Source: Artemia franciscana (lineage: Eukaryota > Arthropoda > Branchiopoda > Anostraca > Artemiidae). Taken from it: a stretch of DNA of 64,000 nt. The notes beneath the pieces are model-generated. The model was not told the origin of the DNA. It was given only the letters and a program-made list of their open reading frames with translations, and ran no database searches. Where the stretch lies: NCBI RefSeq assembly GCF_032884065.1, contig NC_088880.1, positions 28,981,298-29,045,297 on the forward strand. Reading direction: 5' to 3'. The first letter of the stretch is position 1. Each line of letters begins with the position of its first letter. Below are positions 48,058 through 59,720 of the stretch, piece after piece. The position numbers and the translations under genes were made by a program.

Positions 48058-48408
48058 TTATTTTTCAGCTTCACTATGAAATACATATCGCCGAACCTTT
48101 GTTTTTTTAACTAAAATCTGGTAGGCATTGATGACCTTATCCAAGTCAAGATCCCAAACCCAATCATCATCGCTATCATTTTCAGTTTTGATATGTTTTG
48201 ACTCTCGCTGTCCAGGTGGATCTTCATCTAACTGCGCGGTTTTGCGTTCTTTAGCCTCAAGCCTGTTTCCTTGCTGTTCTTTTGATTCCTCGGCACGCTT
48301 TCTTTTCTGACTTTCTCTATCAGCAGCAAGTTTTTTGGCATAGACTCTTTGAGCATCTTCATCGGCTTTTGCCATTGTAAGTTCATCAGTCATTTTAAAC
48401 TTAAACAT
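48058..48408 (-). CDS. Helitron N-terminal-like protein, shorter version
   Basis: 116 residues. One LAADRESQKRKRAEESKEQQ unit instead of two, then DEDPPGQRESKHIKTEND and DWVWDLDLDKVINAYQILVK. Identical to the product of 50130-50480. Confidence 0.7.
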   Translation of the reverse strand: MFKFKMTDELTMAKADEDAQRVYAKKLAADRESQKRKRAEESKEQQGNRLEAKERKTAQLDEDPPGQRESKHIKTENDSDDDWVWDLDLDKVINAYQILVKKTKVRRYVFHSEAEK

Positions 48409-48567
48409 TAATAGATTTCTACGTGAACATATATGTCTTAAATATCTTTAATGACGTCACCGTCATAGCAAAAATGACGACAACTAACTTCATGACGTCA
48501 GTCGACACAGAAACATGACGTCACCTGATCCACAGACAGACAACTTATTTTTATATATATAGATAGA

Positions 48568-49021
48568 TATAATTCTAAAATTGTCAGGTATTTTTCTATT
48601 TTGAAATAAAAACTAAAAATTATTGCTCAGACAAGATAAATATTTTTGATATTTACATAATAGCTTTAGTGGTTCTGGACTAAAAACTAAATATGCTAAT
48701 CAAATTGGGAATTGCAATCTTTTAGGTTGAAAAGGCAGATCCATTGGAATCATGAGAATGCGTGGAATAAGAAAAGCCTCACCCTCAAAAGGCCGTGTCA
48801 AGATTGTTGCCTCTATTACGTTATAACACGTCATTTGTGTCCCGGTGTCCCGGTCTGTAGTTTCGTTAGTCTACAAACATGACGTCAGACGACAAACAAC
48901 TTCATGACGACATACAGCTCAATCCTTATAATGACGTCAGTCGACAAACATGACGTCAGTCGACAAACATGACGTCAGTCGACACAAAAACATGACGTCA
49001 GTCGACAGACAGACAAACAAC
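48568..49021 (-). mobile_element. Helitron fragment with helicase piece and TGACGTCA array
   Basis: Holds the helicase relic at 48695-48840 and five TGACGTCA units at 48880-49005. Same as 50640-51070. Confidence 0.75.
48695..48840 (-). pseudogene. Helitron helicase relic (between motifs IV and V)
   Basis: Minus strand reads NVIEATILTRPFEGEAFLIP then RILMIPMDLPFQPKRLQFPI, the conserved LTG...FIPRI.MIP.DLPF...RLQFP region. Confidence 0.85.
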
Positions 49022-49022
49022 T

Positions 49023-49125
<103 letters not shown>

Positions 49126-49185
49126 TTTAACTACGTAAAACTTGCGAATATACAACATTCTTTGCTGTCCCATCGTCTGTGCATA

Positions 49186-49327
49186 TAAATAGATTGTCAG
49201 GTTTACCGACTCTTGAACATGCAACGCATAATGGTCCATGGGAAAACAATCCGTATTCAGATCTATACCTCATGATTCTATTGATTGCCCTTGAGCTTTG
49301 TTGATGGTGATTGCTAATCGACCATTT
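49186..49327 (-). pseudogene. Helitron helicase C-terminal relic
   Basis: Same as 47104-47245. Confidence 0.82.
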
Positions 49328-49487
49328 CCTTTGTTGCCGTCGTCATTTATATATCCCCTTGTGCCCCCCGGCGTCCCCGTTGTAGTCGTGTCCCTGTGTC
49401 CGGGTCGTCATTTATATTCCCTGTGTCCCTGTCGTCATTTGTGTCCCGGTGTCCCAGTCTGTGATTTCTATTTGAGTGTCCCGGGCG

Positions 49488-49617
49488 TCATTTATATTCG
49501 TCAGGATATTGTAGGGCATCGTAGCATCGATGAGTTTAAGCAATTCTTGTCAACTGATTGTTTCGCCTATAAAGAATATTATCTCGAGGTAAGAACTGAT
49601 CACCGACCACAACGATT
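49488..49617 (-). pseudogene. Helitron Rep-proximal relic
   Basis: Same as 47415-47545. Confidence 0.7.
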
Positions 49618-49792
49618 GCCACTTTGTTGATAGTTACGTATCAGGAGGCATCAATTCGATTGCTGTTTTTAAGCAGAAGCACTAAATTATTATTTTTGTG
49701 GAAAAGATGATATATATAAATATATATATATTTTCTTTTTAGTTTTTTTGTAGTTTTTACCTTTTTTAGTTTTCTTTTGTATTAATGCTAAA

Positions 49793-49868
49793 GCCAAGGT
49801 TCAAACCTGGAGCCTCTCGGACCTAGAACCTGAAACATAACGCTTTACCAACTCAGCTACTTCGGCGT
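49793..49868 (-). ncRNA. tRNA-like segment inside Helitron
   Basis: Second copy; here the B box reads CCAGGTTTGAACC. Confidence 0.5.
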
Positions 49869-50129
49869 GAATACATTCGTTTTGAGCAGCTTCCTCGGGT
49901 GTTGCCATTGTTGTCCTGGTCGTCATTTATATTGCCTGTGTCCCGGTCGTCATTTGTGTCCCGGTATCCCAGTCTGTAATTTCTCCTTGAGTGTCCCGGT
50001 CGTTATTTATATTCCCTCTGTTCCGGTCGTCATTTGTGTCCCGGTCTGTAATTTCTCTTTGAGTGTTTTTTCTTTTTAGTATTTTTTAGTTTTTTGCATT
50101 TTTTCTTTTTTCAGTTTTCTTCTTCTTCT

Positions 50130-50480
50130 TTATTTTTCAGCTTCACTATGAAATACATATCGCCGAACCTTTGTTTTTTTAACTAAAATCTGGTAGGCAT
50201 TGATGACCTTATCCAAGTCAAGATCCCAAACCCAATCATCATCGCTATCATTTTCAGTTTTGATATGTTTTGACTCTCGCTGTCCAGGTGGATCTTCATC
50301 TAACTGCGCGGTTTTGCGTTCTTTAGCCTCAAGCCTGTTTCCTTGCTGTTCTTTTGATTCCTCGGCACGCTTTCTTTTCTGACTTTCTCTATCAGCAGCA
50401 AGTTTTTTGGCATAGACTCTTTGAGCATCTTCATCGGCTTTTGCCATTGTAAGTTCATCAGTCATTTTAAACTTAAACAT
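50130..50480 (-). CDS. Helitron N-terminal-like protein, shorter version
   Basis: Same protein as 48058-48408. Identity at protein level over 116 residues shows the duplication is recent or converted. Confidence 0.7.
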   Translation of the reverse strand: MFKFKMTDELTMAKADEDAQRVYAKKLAADRESQKRKRAEESKEQQGNRLEAKERKTAQLDEDPPGQRESKHIKTENDSDDDWVWDLDLDKVINAYQILVKKTKVRRYVFHSEAEK

Positions 50481-50771
50481 TAATAGATTTCTACGTGAAC
50501 ATATATGTCTTAAATATCTTTAATGACGTCACCGTCATAGCAAAAATGACGACAACTAACTTCATGACGTCAGTCGACACAGAAACATGACGTCACCTGA
50601 TCCACAGACAGACAACTTATTTTTATATATATAGATAGATATAATTCTAAAATTGTCAGGTAATTTTCTATTTTGAAATAAAAACTAAAAATTATTGCTC
50701 AGACAACATAAATATTTTTGATATTTACATAATAGCTTTAGTGGTTCTGGACTGAAAACTAAATATGCTAA

Positions 50772-50920
50772 TCAAATTGGGAATTGCAATCTTTTAGGTT
50801 GAAAAGGCAGATCCATTGGAATCATGAAAATGCGTGGAATAAGAAAAGCCTCACCCTCAAAAGGCCCTGTCAAGATTGTTGCCTCTATTACATTATAACA
50901 GACATAACACGTCATTGGTG
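50772..50920 (-). pseudogene. Helitron helicase relic (between motifs IV and V)
   Basis: Minus strand reads CYNVIEATILTGPFEGEAFL then IPRIFMIPMDLPFQPKRLQF. Better preserved than 48695-48840. Confidence 0.85.
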
Positions 50921-50954
50921 TCCCGGTGTCCCGGTCTGTAGTTTCGTTAGTCGA

Positions 50955-51195
50955 CAAACATGACGTCAGACGACAAACAACTTCATGACGACATACAGCT
51001 CAATCCTTATAATGACGTCAGTCGACAAACATGACGTCAGTCGACACACAAACATGACGTCAGTCGACAGACAGACAAACAACTTATTTTTATGACGTCA
51101 GACGACAAACAACTTCATGACGACATAAAGCCGAATTCTTATAATGACGTCAGTCGACAAACATGACGTCAGTCGACACACAAACATGACGTCAG
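50955..51195. repeat. TGACGTCA-GTCGAC array
   Basis: Eight TGACGTCA palindromes in about 240 bases, within units such as CATGACGTCAGTCGACACAC. Each unit also has GTCGAC, so it is palindromic twice over. Confidence 0.9.
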
Positions 51196-51294
51196 TCGAC
51201 AGACAGACAAACAACTTATTTTTATATATATCTTCTATCTATATAAAAATAAGTTGTCTGTCTGTGGATCTGTGTATGGATCAGGTGACGTCAT

Positions 51295-51890
51295 GGAAAA
51301 AACTAAAAAAAGGCAAAAACTACAAAAAAACTAAAAACTAATAAAAAAAAATAAAAAGGCTAAAAAACTAAAAAAACTAAAAAAAGGTAAAAAACTAAAA
51401 AAAACTAAAAACTAAAAAAAAAACTAAAAAAAAGGAAAAAACTGAAAAATAGAAGAGAAAAAGAAAACTAATAAAATTTTAGGCTAAAAAAGGTAAAAAA
51501 CTAAAAACTAAAAAAAAACTGAAAAAACTAAAAAAAGGCAAAAACTACAAAAAAACTAAAAACTAATAAAAAAAAATAAAAAGGCTAAAAAACTAAAAAA
51601 ACTAAAAAAAACTAAAAAAAGGTAAAAAACTAAAAAAAACTAAAAACTAAAAAAAAACTAAAAAAAAGGAAAAAACTGAAAAATAGAAGAGAAAAAGAAA
51701 ACTAATAAAATCAAGAATAAAAATAAAAAAAAAATAAAAAAGATAAAAACTAAAAAAAAAAGTAAAAAGAAAAAACGAAAAAAAACTAAAAAAGCTATAA
51801 AAAAAAAGGTAAAAACCAATAAAAAACTAAAAAAAAACTAAAAAAGGTAAGAACTAAAAAAGAAAAAAATAAATGACGACACTCAAAGAG
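51295..51890. repeat. A-rich CTAAAAA low-complexity tract
   Basis: Repeats of AAAAACTAAAAAAGG with a ~230-base internal duplication (51330-51480 against 51560-51710). Confidence 0.9.
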
Positions 51891-52319
51891 AAAGCGACCG
51901 GGACAAAAGGAATGTTCGATTAGCAATCAACAAAGCACCGGGACACGGAGTATAAATGACGACCAGGACATAAGTAAAAAAAAAAATAAAAAAACTAAAA
52001 AGAAGGTAAAAACTACAAAAAAACTAAAAAGAAAAAAAAACCTAAAAACTAATAAAAAACTAAAAAATCTAAAAATCTAAATAAACTAAAAAAGAAAAAA
52101 GGAAAAAAATAAAGGAGAAAAACAAAACTAAAAAACAAATGTATATACAGACCGGGACACCGGGATACAAATGACGACCGGGACACAGGGAATATAAATG
52201 ACCATACATAAGCCATAATGATCAGGACATAAGTAAAAAACATAAATGACGACCGGGACACAGGGACACAACTACAACGGGGACGCCGGGGGGCACAGGG
52301 GGATATAAATGACGACCGG

Positions 52320-52495
52320 GACAGGGAATGGTCGATTAGCAATCACCATCAACAAAGCTCAAGGGCAATCACTAGAATCATGAGGTATAGATCTGAATAC
52401 GGATTGTTTTTCCCATGGACAATTTGTGGACATATGTTGCATGTTCAAGAGCCGGTAAACCTGACAATCTTTTTGTATGCACAGACAATGGGACA
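52320..52495 (+). pseudogene. Helitron helicase C-terminal relic
   Basis: Plus strand reads RLAITINKAQGQSLE and, after breaks, [17 protein letters not shown]-for-A change replaces the RVG context (GAGCCGG). Confidence 0.8.
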
Positions 52496-52503
52496 GCAAA
52501 GAA

Positions 52504-54329
52504 TCTATATATATAAAAATAAGTTGTCTGTCTGTGGATGTGTGGATGGATCAGGTGACGTCACCTGAAAAAACTGGATCAGGTGACGTCAAAACTGAAA
52601 AAACTAAAAAAAGGCAAAAACTACAAAAAAAACTAAAAACTAATAAAAAAAATAAAAAAGCTAAAAAACTAAAAAAACTATAAAGGTAAAAACCAATAAA
52701 AAACTAAAAAAAAAACTGAAAAAACTAAAAAAAGGCAAAAACTACAAAAAAAAACTAAAAACTAATAAAAAAAGTAAAAAAGCTAAAAAACTAAAAAAAC
52801 TAAAAAAACTAAAAAAAGGTAAAAAACTAAAAAAAATAAAAAATAAAAAAAAACTAAAAAAAAGGAAAAAACTGAAAAATAAGCTAAAATAAAGGTAAAA
52901 ACCAATAAAAAACTAAAAAAAAAAAAGGAAAAAACTAATAAATGACGACACTCAAAGAGAAAAAAAAGGCAAAAACTACAAAAAAAACTAAAAACTAATA
53001 AAAAAAATAAAAAAGCTAAAAAACTAAAAAAACTAAAAAAAGGCAAAAACTACAAAAAAAACTAAAAACTAATAAAAAAGCTAAAAAACTAAAAAAACTA
53101 AAAAAAAGGCAAAAACTACAAAAAAACTAAAAACTAATAAAAAAAATAAAAAAGCTAAAAAACTAAAAAAACTAAAAAAACTAAAAAAAGGTAAAAAACT
53201 AAAAAAACTAAAAACTAAAAAAAACTAAAAAAGGTAAAAACTAAAAGAACTAAAAAAGAAAAAAATAAATGACGACACTCAAAGAGAAAGCGACCAGGAC
53301 AAAAGGAATGTTCGATTAGCAATCAACAAAGCACCGGGACACAGGGAGTATAAATGACGACCAGGACACAAGTAAAAAAAAAAATTAACAAAACTAAAAA
53401 GAAGGTAAAAACTACAAAAAAACTAAAAAGAAAAAAAAACTAAAAACTAATAAAAAAACTAAAAAATCTAAAAATCTAAATAAACTAAAAAAGAAAAAAA
53501 AAGGAAAAAAATAAAGGAGAAAAACAAAACTAAAAAACGAATGTATATACAGACCGGTACACCGGGATACAAATGACGACCGGGACACAGGGAATATAAA
53601 TGACGACCGGGACACAGGGACACAACTACAACGGGGACACCGGGGGAAACAGGGGGATATAAATGACGACCGGGACAAAAAAACTAAAAAGAAAAAAAAA
53701 CTAAAAACTAATAAAAAAACTAAAAAATCTAAAAATCTAAATAAGCTAAAAAAGAAAAAAAAAGGAAAAAAATAAAGGAGAAAAACAAAACTAAAAAACG
53801 AATGTATATACAGACCGGGACACCGGGATACAAATGACGACCGGGACCCGGGACACAGGGAATATAAATGACGACCGGGACACAGGGACACAACTACAAC
53901 GGGGACACCGGGGGAAACAGGGGGATGTAAATGACGACCGGGACACCGGGACAGGGAATGGTCGATTAGCAATCACCATCAACAAAGCTCAAGGGCAATC
54001 ATTAGAATCATGAGGTATAGATCTGAATACAGATTGTTTTCCCATGGACCATTATATGTTGCATGTTCAAGAGTCGGTAAACCTGACAATCTATTTATAT
54101 GCAAAGACAATGGGACAGCAAAGAATGTTGTATATTCGCAAGTTTTACGTAGTTAAAACCATATATATATATCTATCTATATTCACAGGTGGGACATAGG
54201 GACACAACTACAATGGCGCGTAACTATTATGGCGCGTAACGACTTACGCGCGCGGGGGGGCTTGGGGGGGCGCGAAGCGCCCCCACCAACTAGGTGTTGG
54301 GGTGGCGCGAAGCGCCACCCCAACAGCTA

Positions 54330-54330
<1 letters not shown>
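52504..54330 (+). mobile_element. Non-autonomous Helitron H5
   Basis: Complete ends: A|TCTATATATATAAAAATAAG at 52504, 3' hairpin GGTGGCGCGAAGCGCCACC then CCAACAGCTAG|T at 54330. Inside are A-rich tracts, GTCC units (with a 250-base tandem copy at 53410-53830) and a helicase relic, but no N-terminal frame. Confidence 0.9.
53955..54160 (+). pseudogene. Helitron helicase C-terminal relic
   Basis: Plus strand reads RLAITINKAQGQSLE, stop, then VACSRVGKPDNLFICKDNGT. One T is lost in the CTGTTTTCCC context relative to other copies. Confidence 0.83.

Positions 54331-54390
<60 letters not shown>
54331..54390. repeat. (AT)n microsatellite between Helitrons
   Basis: AT repeat on the 3' side of H5. Confidence 0.97.
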
Positions 54391-54395
<5 letters not shown>

Positions 54396-54489
54396 GTTGT
54401 TTGTGGGTTATGTCTGTCTGTCTGTCTGTCCGCATATGACGTCTGAATTATTTCATCATATACCAATTCAAAAACGAAAGTATAAAAGC

Positions 54490-54558
54490 TGATGTAGCTG
54501 AGTTGGTAATGCGGTATGTTCCAGGTTCTAGGTTCGAGAGGTTCCAGGTTCAAACCTT
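54490..54558 (+). ncRNA. tRNA-like segment inside Helitron
   Basis: Plus strand GTAGCTGAGTTGGTAATGCG (A box) and GTTCCAGGTTCAAACC (B box). Confidence 0.5.
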
Positions 54559-55484
54559 ACAAAAACTACAAAAAAAAACAAAAAAAAGAAAAATAAAAAA
54601 GCTAAAAAAAGTAAAAAAAAGGTAAAAAACTAAAACCTAAAAAAGAAAAAAACTAAAAACTAATAAAAATAACTAAAAAAAAAAGTAAAAACTACAAAAC
54701 AAACCAAAAACTAAAAAAAAACTAAAAAAAGGTAAAAAACTAAAAAAAACTAAAAACTAAAAAAGAAAAAAAAACTAAAAAAGGAAAAAACTGAAAAATA
54801 AAGGAGAAAAAGAAAACTAAAAAATAAGAATAAAAATAAAAAACTAAAAACAAGGGTAAAAACTACAAAAAAAACTAAAAAGAAAAAAGAAAAAAAACTA
54901 AAAAAGCAAAAACAAAGGTAAAAACCAAAAAAAGGCACAGGGGGATATACAAATGACGACGGGGACACAGAGAAGGTCCGAGGTTCTAGGTCCGAGAGGT
55001 TCCAGGTTCGAATGTTGGCTTTAGCATTAATACAAAAGAAGAAAAAAAACTAAAAAAGAAAAAAAAACTAAAAAAAGGTAAAAAGAAAAAAAATAAAAAC
55101 TAATAAAAAACAAAAAAACTGAAAAAGAAAAAAAACTAAAAAAAGGAAAAAACTGACAATTAAAGGAGAAAAAGAAAACTAAAAAAATAAAAATAAAAAA
55201 CTAAAAAAGGGAAAAACTACAAAAAAAACTAAAAAGAAAAAAGAAAAAAAGACGACCGGGACACTCAAAGAGAAATTACAGACTGGGACACCGGGATACA
55301 AATGACGACTGGGACGTGTGTGTCGAATGATGTCATGTTTGTGTGTCGACTGACGTCATGTTTGTGTGTTGACTGACGTCATGTTTGTCGACTATAAATG
55401 ACGACTGGGACACAGGGACAAAACTACAACGGGGACGCCGGTGGGGGCACAGGGGGATATATAAATGACGATGGAGAAACAGGG

Positions 55485-55620
55485 AATGTTTGATTAGCAA
55501 TCAACATCAACAAAACTCAAGTGCAATCATTAGAATAATGAGGTATAGATCTGAATACGGATTGTTGTTCCCATGGACAATTATATGTTGCATGTTCAAG
55601 AGTCGGTAAACCTGTAGTGG
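55485..55620 (+). pseudogene. Helitron helicase C-terminal relic
   Basis: Plus strand, mirror of 46080-46215. Confidence 0.78.
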
Positions 55621-55704
55621 GACACAGGGACACAACTACAATGGCACGTAACTAATATGGCGCGTAACAACTTACGCTCGCGGGGGGGCTTATATATATA
55701 TATA

Positions 55705-57272
55705 TCTATATATATAAAAATAAGTTGTCTGTCTGTGTGTCTGTCTGTCAGGTGACGTCATGTTTCTGTGTCGACTGACGTCATGAAGTTAGTTGTCGTC
55801 ATTTTTGCTATGACGGTGACGTCATTAATGGTATTTAAGACATGCGTTCACGGAAAAATGTTTAATTGTAAAATGACTGAAGAACCTACAATGGCAACAG
55901 CCGAGGAAGCTGCTCAAAGAGTCTATGCCAAAAAACTTGCTGCTGATAGAGAAAGTAAGAAAAGAAAGCGTGCCGAGGAATCACAAGAACAGCAAGAAAA
56001 CAGGCTTGCAGCTGATAGAGAAAGTAAGAAAAGAAAGCGTGCCGAGGAATCACAAGAACAGCAAGAAAACAGGCTTGCGGCTAAAGAACGCAAAACCGCG
56101 CAGTTAGATGAAAATCCACCTGGAAAGCGAGAGTCAAAACACATCAAAACTGAAAATGATAGCGATGATGATTGGGTTTGGGATTTTGACTTGGATAAGG
56201 TCATCAATGCCTCCCAGATTTAAGTTAAAAAACAAAGGTTCGGCGATATGTACTTCATAGTGACGCTGAAAAATAAAGAAGAAAAAAACTGAAAAAATGT
56301 AAAAAACTAAAAAAAAAACTAAAAAGAAAAAACACTCAAAGATAAATTACAGACCGGGACACAAATGACGACCGACACAGAGGGAATATAAATGACGACC
56401 AGGAACCTCAAAGAAAAATTACAGACTGGGACACCCGGACACAAATCACGACCGGGAATATAAATGACGACCGGGACGCAGGGACACAACTACAACGGGG
56501 ACGCCGGGGGCACAGGCGGGATATATAATTGACGACTGAGACACAGGGATTATTTGAATAGAAATTACAGACCGGGACACCGGGACACAAATGACGACCG
56601 GGACACTGGGACACAGGGAATATAAATGACGACCGGGACACTTAAAGAGAAAATACAAACTGGGACACCAGGACACAAATGACGACCGGGACACAGGGAA
56701 TATAAATGCTATTTATATGCACAGACAATGGGACAGCGAAGAATGTTGTATATTCGCATGTTTTACGTAGTTAAAAATATATATTTATATCTATCTCTAT
56801 TCACAGTTGGGACACAGGGACACAGCTACAATGGCGCGTAACTAATATGGCGCGTAACGACTTACGCGCGCGGGGGGGCTTGGGGGGCGCGAAGCGCCCC
56901 ACCAACTAGGTGTTGGGGTGGCGCGAAGCGAGTTGTGTTTATGCATGTTTGTTTGTTTGTAAAAAGAGCGTTTGCATATGACGTCATTATTAGTACATAA
57001 GGCGTTGTATATGCACAGACATATAAATATAAATGCTATTTATATGCACAGACAATGGGACAGCGAAGAATGTTGTATATTCGCATTTTTTACGTAGTTA
57101 AAAATATATATTTATATCTATCTCTATTTACAGGTGGGACACAGGGACACAGCTACAATGGCGCGTAACTAATATGGCGCGTAACGACTTACGCGCGCGG
57201 GGGGGCTTGGGGGGGCGAAGCGCCCCACCAACTAGGTGTTGGGGTGGCGCGAAGCGCCACCCCAACAGCTAG
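55705..57272 (+). mobile_element. Non-autonomous Helitron H7
   Basis: A|TCTATATATATAAAAATAAG at 55705 to CCAACAGCTAG|T at 57272, with the hairpin GGTGGCGCGAAGCGCCACC. Mirror of H1, including the duplicated 3' segment (56710-56930 and 57040-57272). Confidence 0.92.
55768..56223 (+). CDS. Helitron N-terminal-like protein
   Basis: 151 residues with two LAADRESKKRKRAEESQEQQ units and the acidic WVWDFDLDKVINA end. It begins at a TGACGTCA unit; the initiator at MTEEPTM (55876 region) is more likely. The mirrored frame 45479-45934 differs at four residues; 57570-58028 is a more diverged copy. Retained although Rep and helicase are gone. Confidence 0.72.
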   Translation: MSTDVMKLVVVIFAMTVTSLMVFKTCVHGKMFNCKMTEEPTMATAEEAAQRVYAKKLAADRESKKRKRAEESQEQQENRLAADRESKKRKRAEESQEQQENRLAAKERKTAQLDENPPGKRESKHIKTENDSDDDWVWDFDLDKVINASQI

Positions 57273-57435
57273 TATATATATATCTATATTCACAGGTGGG
57301 ACATAGGGACACAACTACAATGGCGCGTAACTAATATGGCGCGTAACGACTTACGCGCGCGGAGGGGCTTGGGGGGCGTGAAGTGCCCCCACCAACTAGG
57401 TGTTGGGGTGGCACGAAGCGCCACCCCAACAGCTA

Positions 57436-57436
<1 letters not shown>
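57273..57436 (+). mobile_element. Solo Helitron 3' end
   Basis: Only the terminal ~160 bases, with hairpin and CTAG at 57436. Confidence 0.85.

Positions 57437-57506
<70 letters not shown>
57437..57506. repeat. (AT)n microsatellite between Helitrons
   Basis: AT repeat. Confidence 0.97.
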
Positions 57507-57509
<3 letters not shown>

Positions 57510-58655
57510 ATATATATAAAAATAAGTTGTCTGTCTGTGTGTCTGTCTGTCAGGTGACGTCATGTTTCTGTGTCGACTGACGTCATGAAGTTAGTTGTCG
57601 TCATTTTTGCTATGACGGTGACGTCATTAACGGTATTTAAGACATTTGTTCACGGAAAAATGTTTAATTGTAAAATGACTGAAGAACCTACAATGGCAAC
57701 AGCCGAGGAAGCTGCTCAAAGAGTTTATGCCAAAAAACTTGCTGCTGATAGAGAAAGTAAGAAAAGAAAGCGTTCCGAGGAATCACAAGAACAGCAAGAA
57801 AACAGGCTTGCAGCTGATCAGATAGAAAATAAGAAAGGAAAGCGTGCCGGGGAATCACAAGAGCAGCAAGAAAACAGGCTTGCGGCTAAAGAACGCAAAA
57901 CCGCGCAGTTAGATGAAAATCCACCTGGACAGCGAGAGTCAAAACATATAAAAACTGTAAATGATAGCGATGATGATTGGGTTTGGGATTTTGACTTGGA
58001 TAAGGTCATCAATGCCTACCAGATTTAAGTTAAAAAAACAAAGGTTCGTCGATATGTACTTCATAGTGACGCTGAAAAATAAAGAAGAAAAAGAAAACTG
58101 AAAAAAGAAAAAAGAAAAAAGGTAAAAAACTAAAAAAAAAACTAAAAAGAAAAAACACTCAAAGAGAAATTACAGACCGGGACACAAATGACGACCGAGA
58201 CAGAGGGAATATAAGTGACGACCGGGAACCTCAAAGAGAAATTACAGACTGGGACACCCGGACACAAATCACGACCGGGACACAGGGAATATAAATGACG
58301 ACCGGGACACAGGGACACAACTACAACGAGGACGCCGGGGGCACAGGCGGGATATATAAATGACGACCGGGACACAGGGATTGTTCAAATAGAAATTACA
58401 GACCGGGACACCGGGACACAAATGACGACCGGGACACCGGGACAGAGGGAATATAAATGACGACCGGGACACTCAAAGAGAAATTACAAACTGGGACACC
58501 GGGACACAAATGACGACCGGGACACAGGGAATATAAATGACGACCGGGACACAGGGACACATCATTAGAATAATGAGGTATAGATCTGAATACGGATTGT
58601 TTTTCCCATGGACAATTATATGTTAACTAGGTGTCGGGGTTCCTCCAACAGCTAG
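57507..58655 (+). mobile_element. Non-autonomous Helitron H8
   Basis: A|TCTATATATATAAAAATAAG at 57507 to CCAACAGCTAG|T at 58655; the hairpin is reduced to AGGTGTCGGGGTTCCTCC. Confidence 0.88.
57570..58028 (+). CDS. Helitron N-terminal-like protein, diverged
   Basis: 152 residues. The second basic unit reads LAADQIENKKGKRAGESQEQ, so it has gained a 3-base insertion and several changes while the frame stays open. Confidence 0.7.
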   Translation: MSTDVMKLVVVIFAMTVTSLTVFKTFVHGKMFNCKMTEEPTMATAEEAAQRVYAKKLAADRESKKRKRSEESQEQQENRLAADQIENKKGKRAGESQEQQENRLAAKERKTAQLDENPPGQRESKHIKTVNDSDDDWVWDFDLDKVINAYQI

Positions 58656-58689
58656 TATATATATATATACATACATATATATACGTTAA

Positions 58690-59480
58690 CATTTTATGTT
58701 CATTTTAATTTTAATGCTGCTCATTACTTCCAGTTGAAAAAAAAATTATTTATTTTCTAATTTTTTTAAATAATGCTAGAAAATCCTGTGCCCCCTTCAT
58801 GGAAATTCTCTTCCCTCATGAAAAATTCCGCCATGGAAAGATGTAGTCCCTCCCCCTGGGACTGGAGGGATAAGTCATCCCCAAAGACATATTTACTGAC
58901 TAAATTGAACAGAATGGCTATCTCAAAATTTTGATCTGGTGACTTTGGGGAAAAATGTACGTGGGAGGGGGACTAGGTGCCCTCCAATTTTTTGGTCACT
59001 TAAAAAGGGCACTAGAACTTTCAATTTCCACCGGAATCAGCCCTCTCGCGACATTCTAGAACAACTGGGTCGATACGATCACCCCTAGGGAAAGAAAACA
59101 CAAAAACACAAATGAACAAACATCTGTGAATTGTCTTCTGGCAAAAAATCCAAAAATCCACATTTTTGTTGATAGAAGCTTGAAACTTCTACAGTAAGGT
59201 TCTCTGATACGCTGAATCTGATGGTGTGATTTTTTGTTAATATTCTATGACTTTTAGGGGATGTTTCCCCCTATTTTCTAAAACAAGACAAATTTTCTCA
59301 GGCTCGGAACTTTTGATGGGTTTGAATAAAGTTGATGAAACTTATATATTTAAAATCAGCATTAAATTGCGATTCTTTTGAAGTGACTATTGGTATCAAG
59401 ACTCCGTTATTTTGGAGTTTCGGTTACTACTGAGACAGGTCACTCCGTAATACAGTTCGTTGCCACGAACTGTTTGATCG
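58690..59480. mobile_element. Copy of the ~1.2-kb non-coding element (head truncated)
   Basis: Shares its body with 10780-11500 and 61730-62362, including GGGTCGATACGATCACCCC and the end TTGCCACGAACTGTTTGAT. The foldback head is missing except for a TTCAT-TTTAATTTTAATG stretch. Confidence 0.8.
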
Positions 59481-59720
59481 ATTTCTTTACAACCTATTCA
59501 TTTTTATTTACAACGTGCCTAAGCTAGTGTTTCGTTTGTAAAGCATGGGTAAAATACTGTAAATACATGGTAAAATACTGTAAATATATTGGTAAAATAT
59601 ATTATTTATTGGTAAAATATATAGGTCATTTATAGGTAATATTATTTGTAAAATTAGCTGGAATTTCCTATGTGTTCTAAGAGCCTTGGATATTTTAGTT
59701 TTCGTCAATTTTGTATGTTT
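59481..59720. other. AT-rich sequence
   Basis: Several GGTAAAATA-type short repeats; no gene. Confidence 0.4.

Larger units (their letters stand above)
47021..48567 (-). mobile_element. Non-autonomous Helitron H2
   Basis: Minus strand from A|TCTATCTATATATATAAAAA at 48567 to CTAG at 47021. It keeps the 3' end of the helicase, a Rep-proximal piece, the N-terminal frame and a tRNA-like segment, with the catalytic regions deleted. The next element, 49122-50639, is almost the same over ~1.45 kb at a spacing of ~2.07 kb. Confidence 0.88.
50640..51237 (-). mobile_element. Helitron fragment, 5' part
   Basis: Contains the helicase relic at 50772-50920 and eight TGACGTCA sites at 50955-51195. Its 5' end (CAACTTATTTTTATATATA on the + strand) meets H4 head to head at about 51237. 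Confidence 0.78.
51238..52503 (+). mobile_element. Helitron fragment H4 (3' truncated)
   Basis: Plus strand from A|TCTATATAAAAATAAGTTG. Mostly A-rich CTAAAAA low complexity, then GTCC units and the helicase relic at 52320-52495; the 3' terminal hairpin is absent because H5 starts there. Confidence 0.8.
54391..55700 (+). mobile_element. Helitron fragment H6
   Basis: Starts with AAATAAGTTGTTTGTGGG, so the TC start merges with (AT)n. Holds a tRNA-like segment (54490), A-rich tracts, TGACGTCA units (55320-55390) and a helicase relic at 55485-55620; ends in GGGGGGGCTT without hairpin. From 54800 on it mirrors 45998-46885. Confidence 0.8.

Noticed and set aside
55495..55700. Intact Helitron helicase
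   Set aside because: Only motif V-VI remnants remain, with stops and frame slips in every copy; no autonomous Helitron is present in the window.
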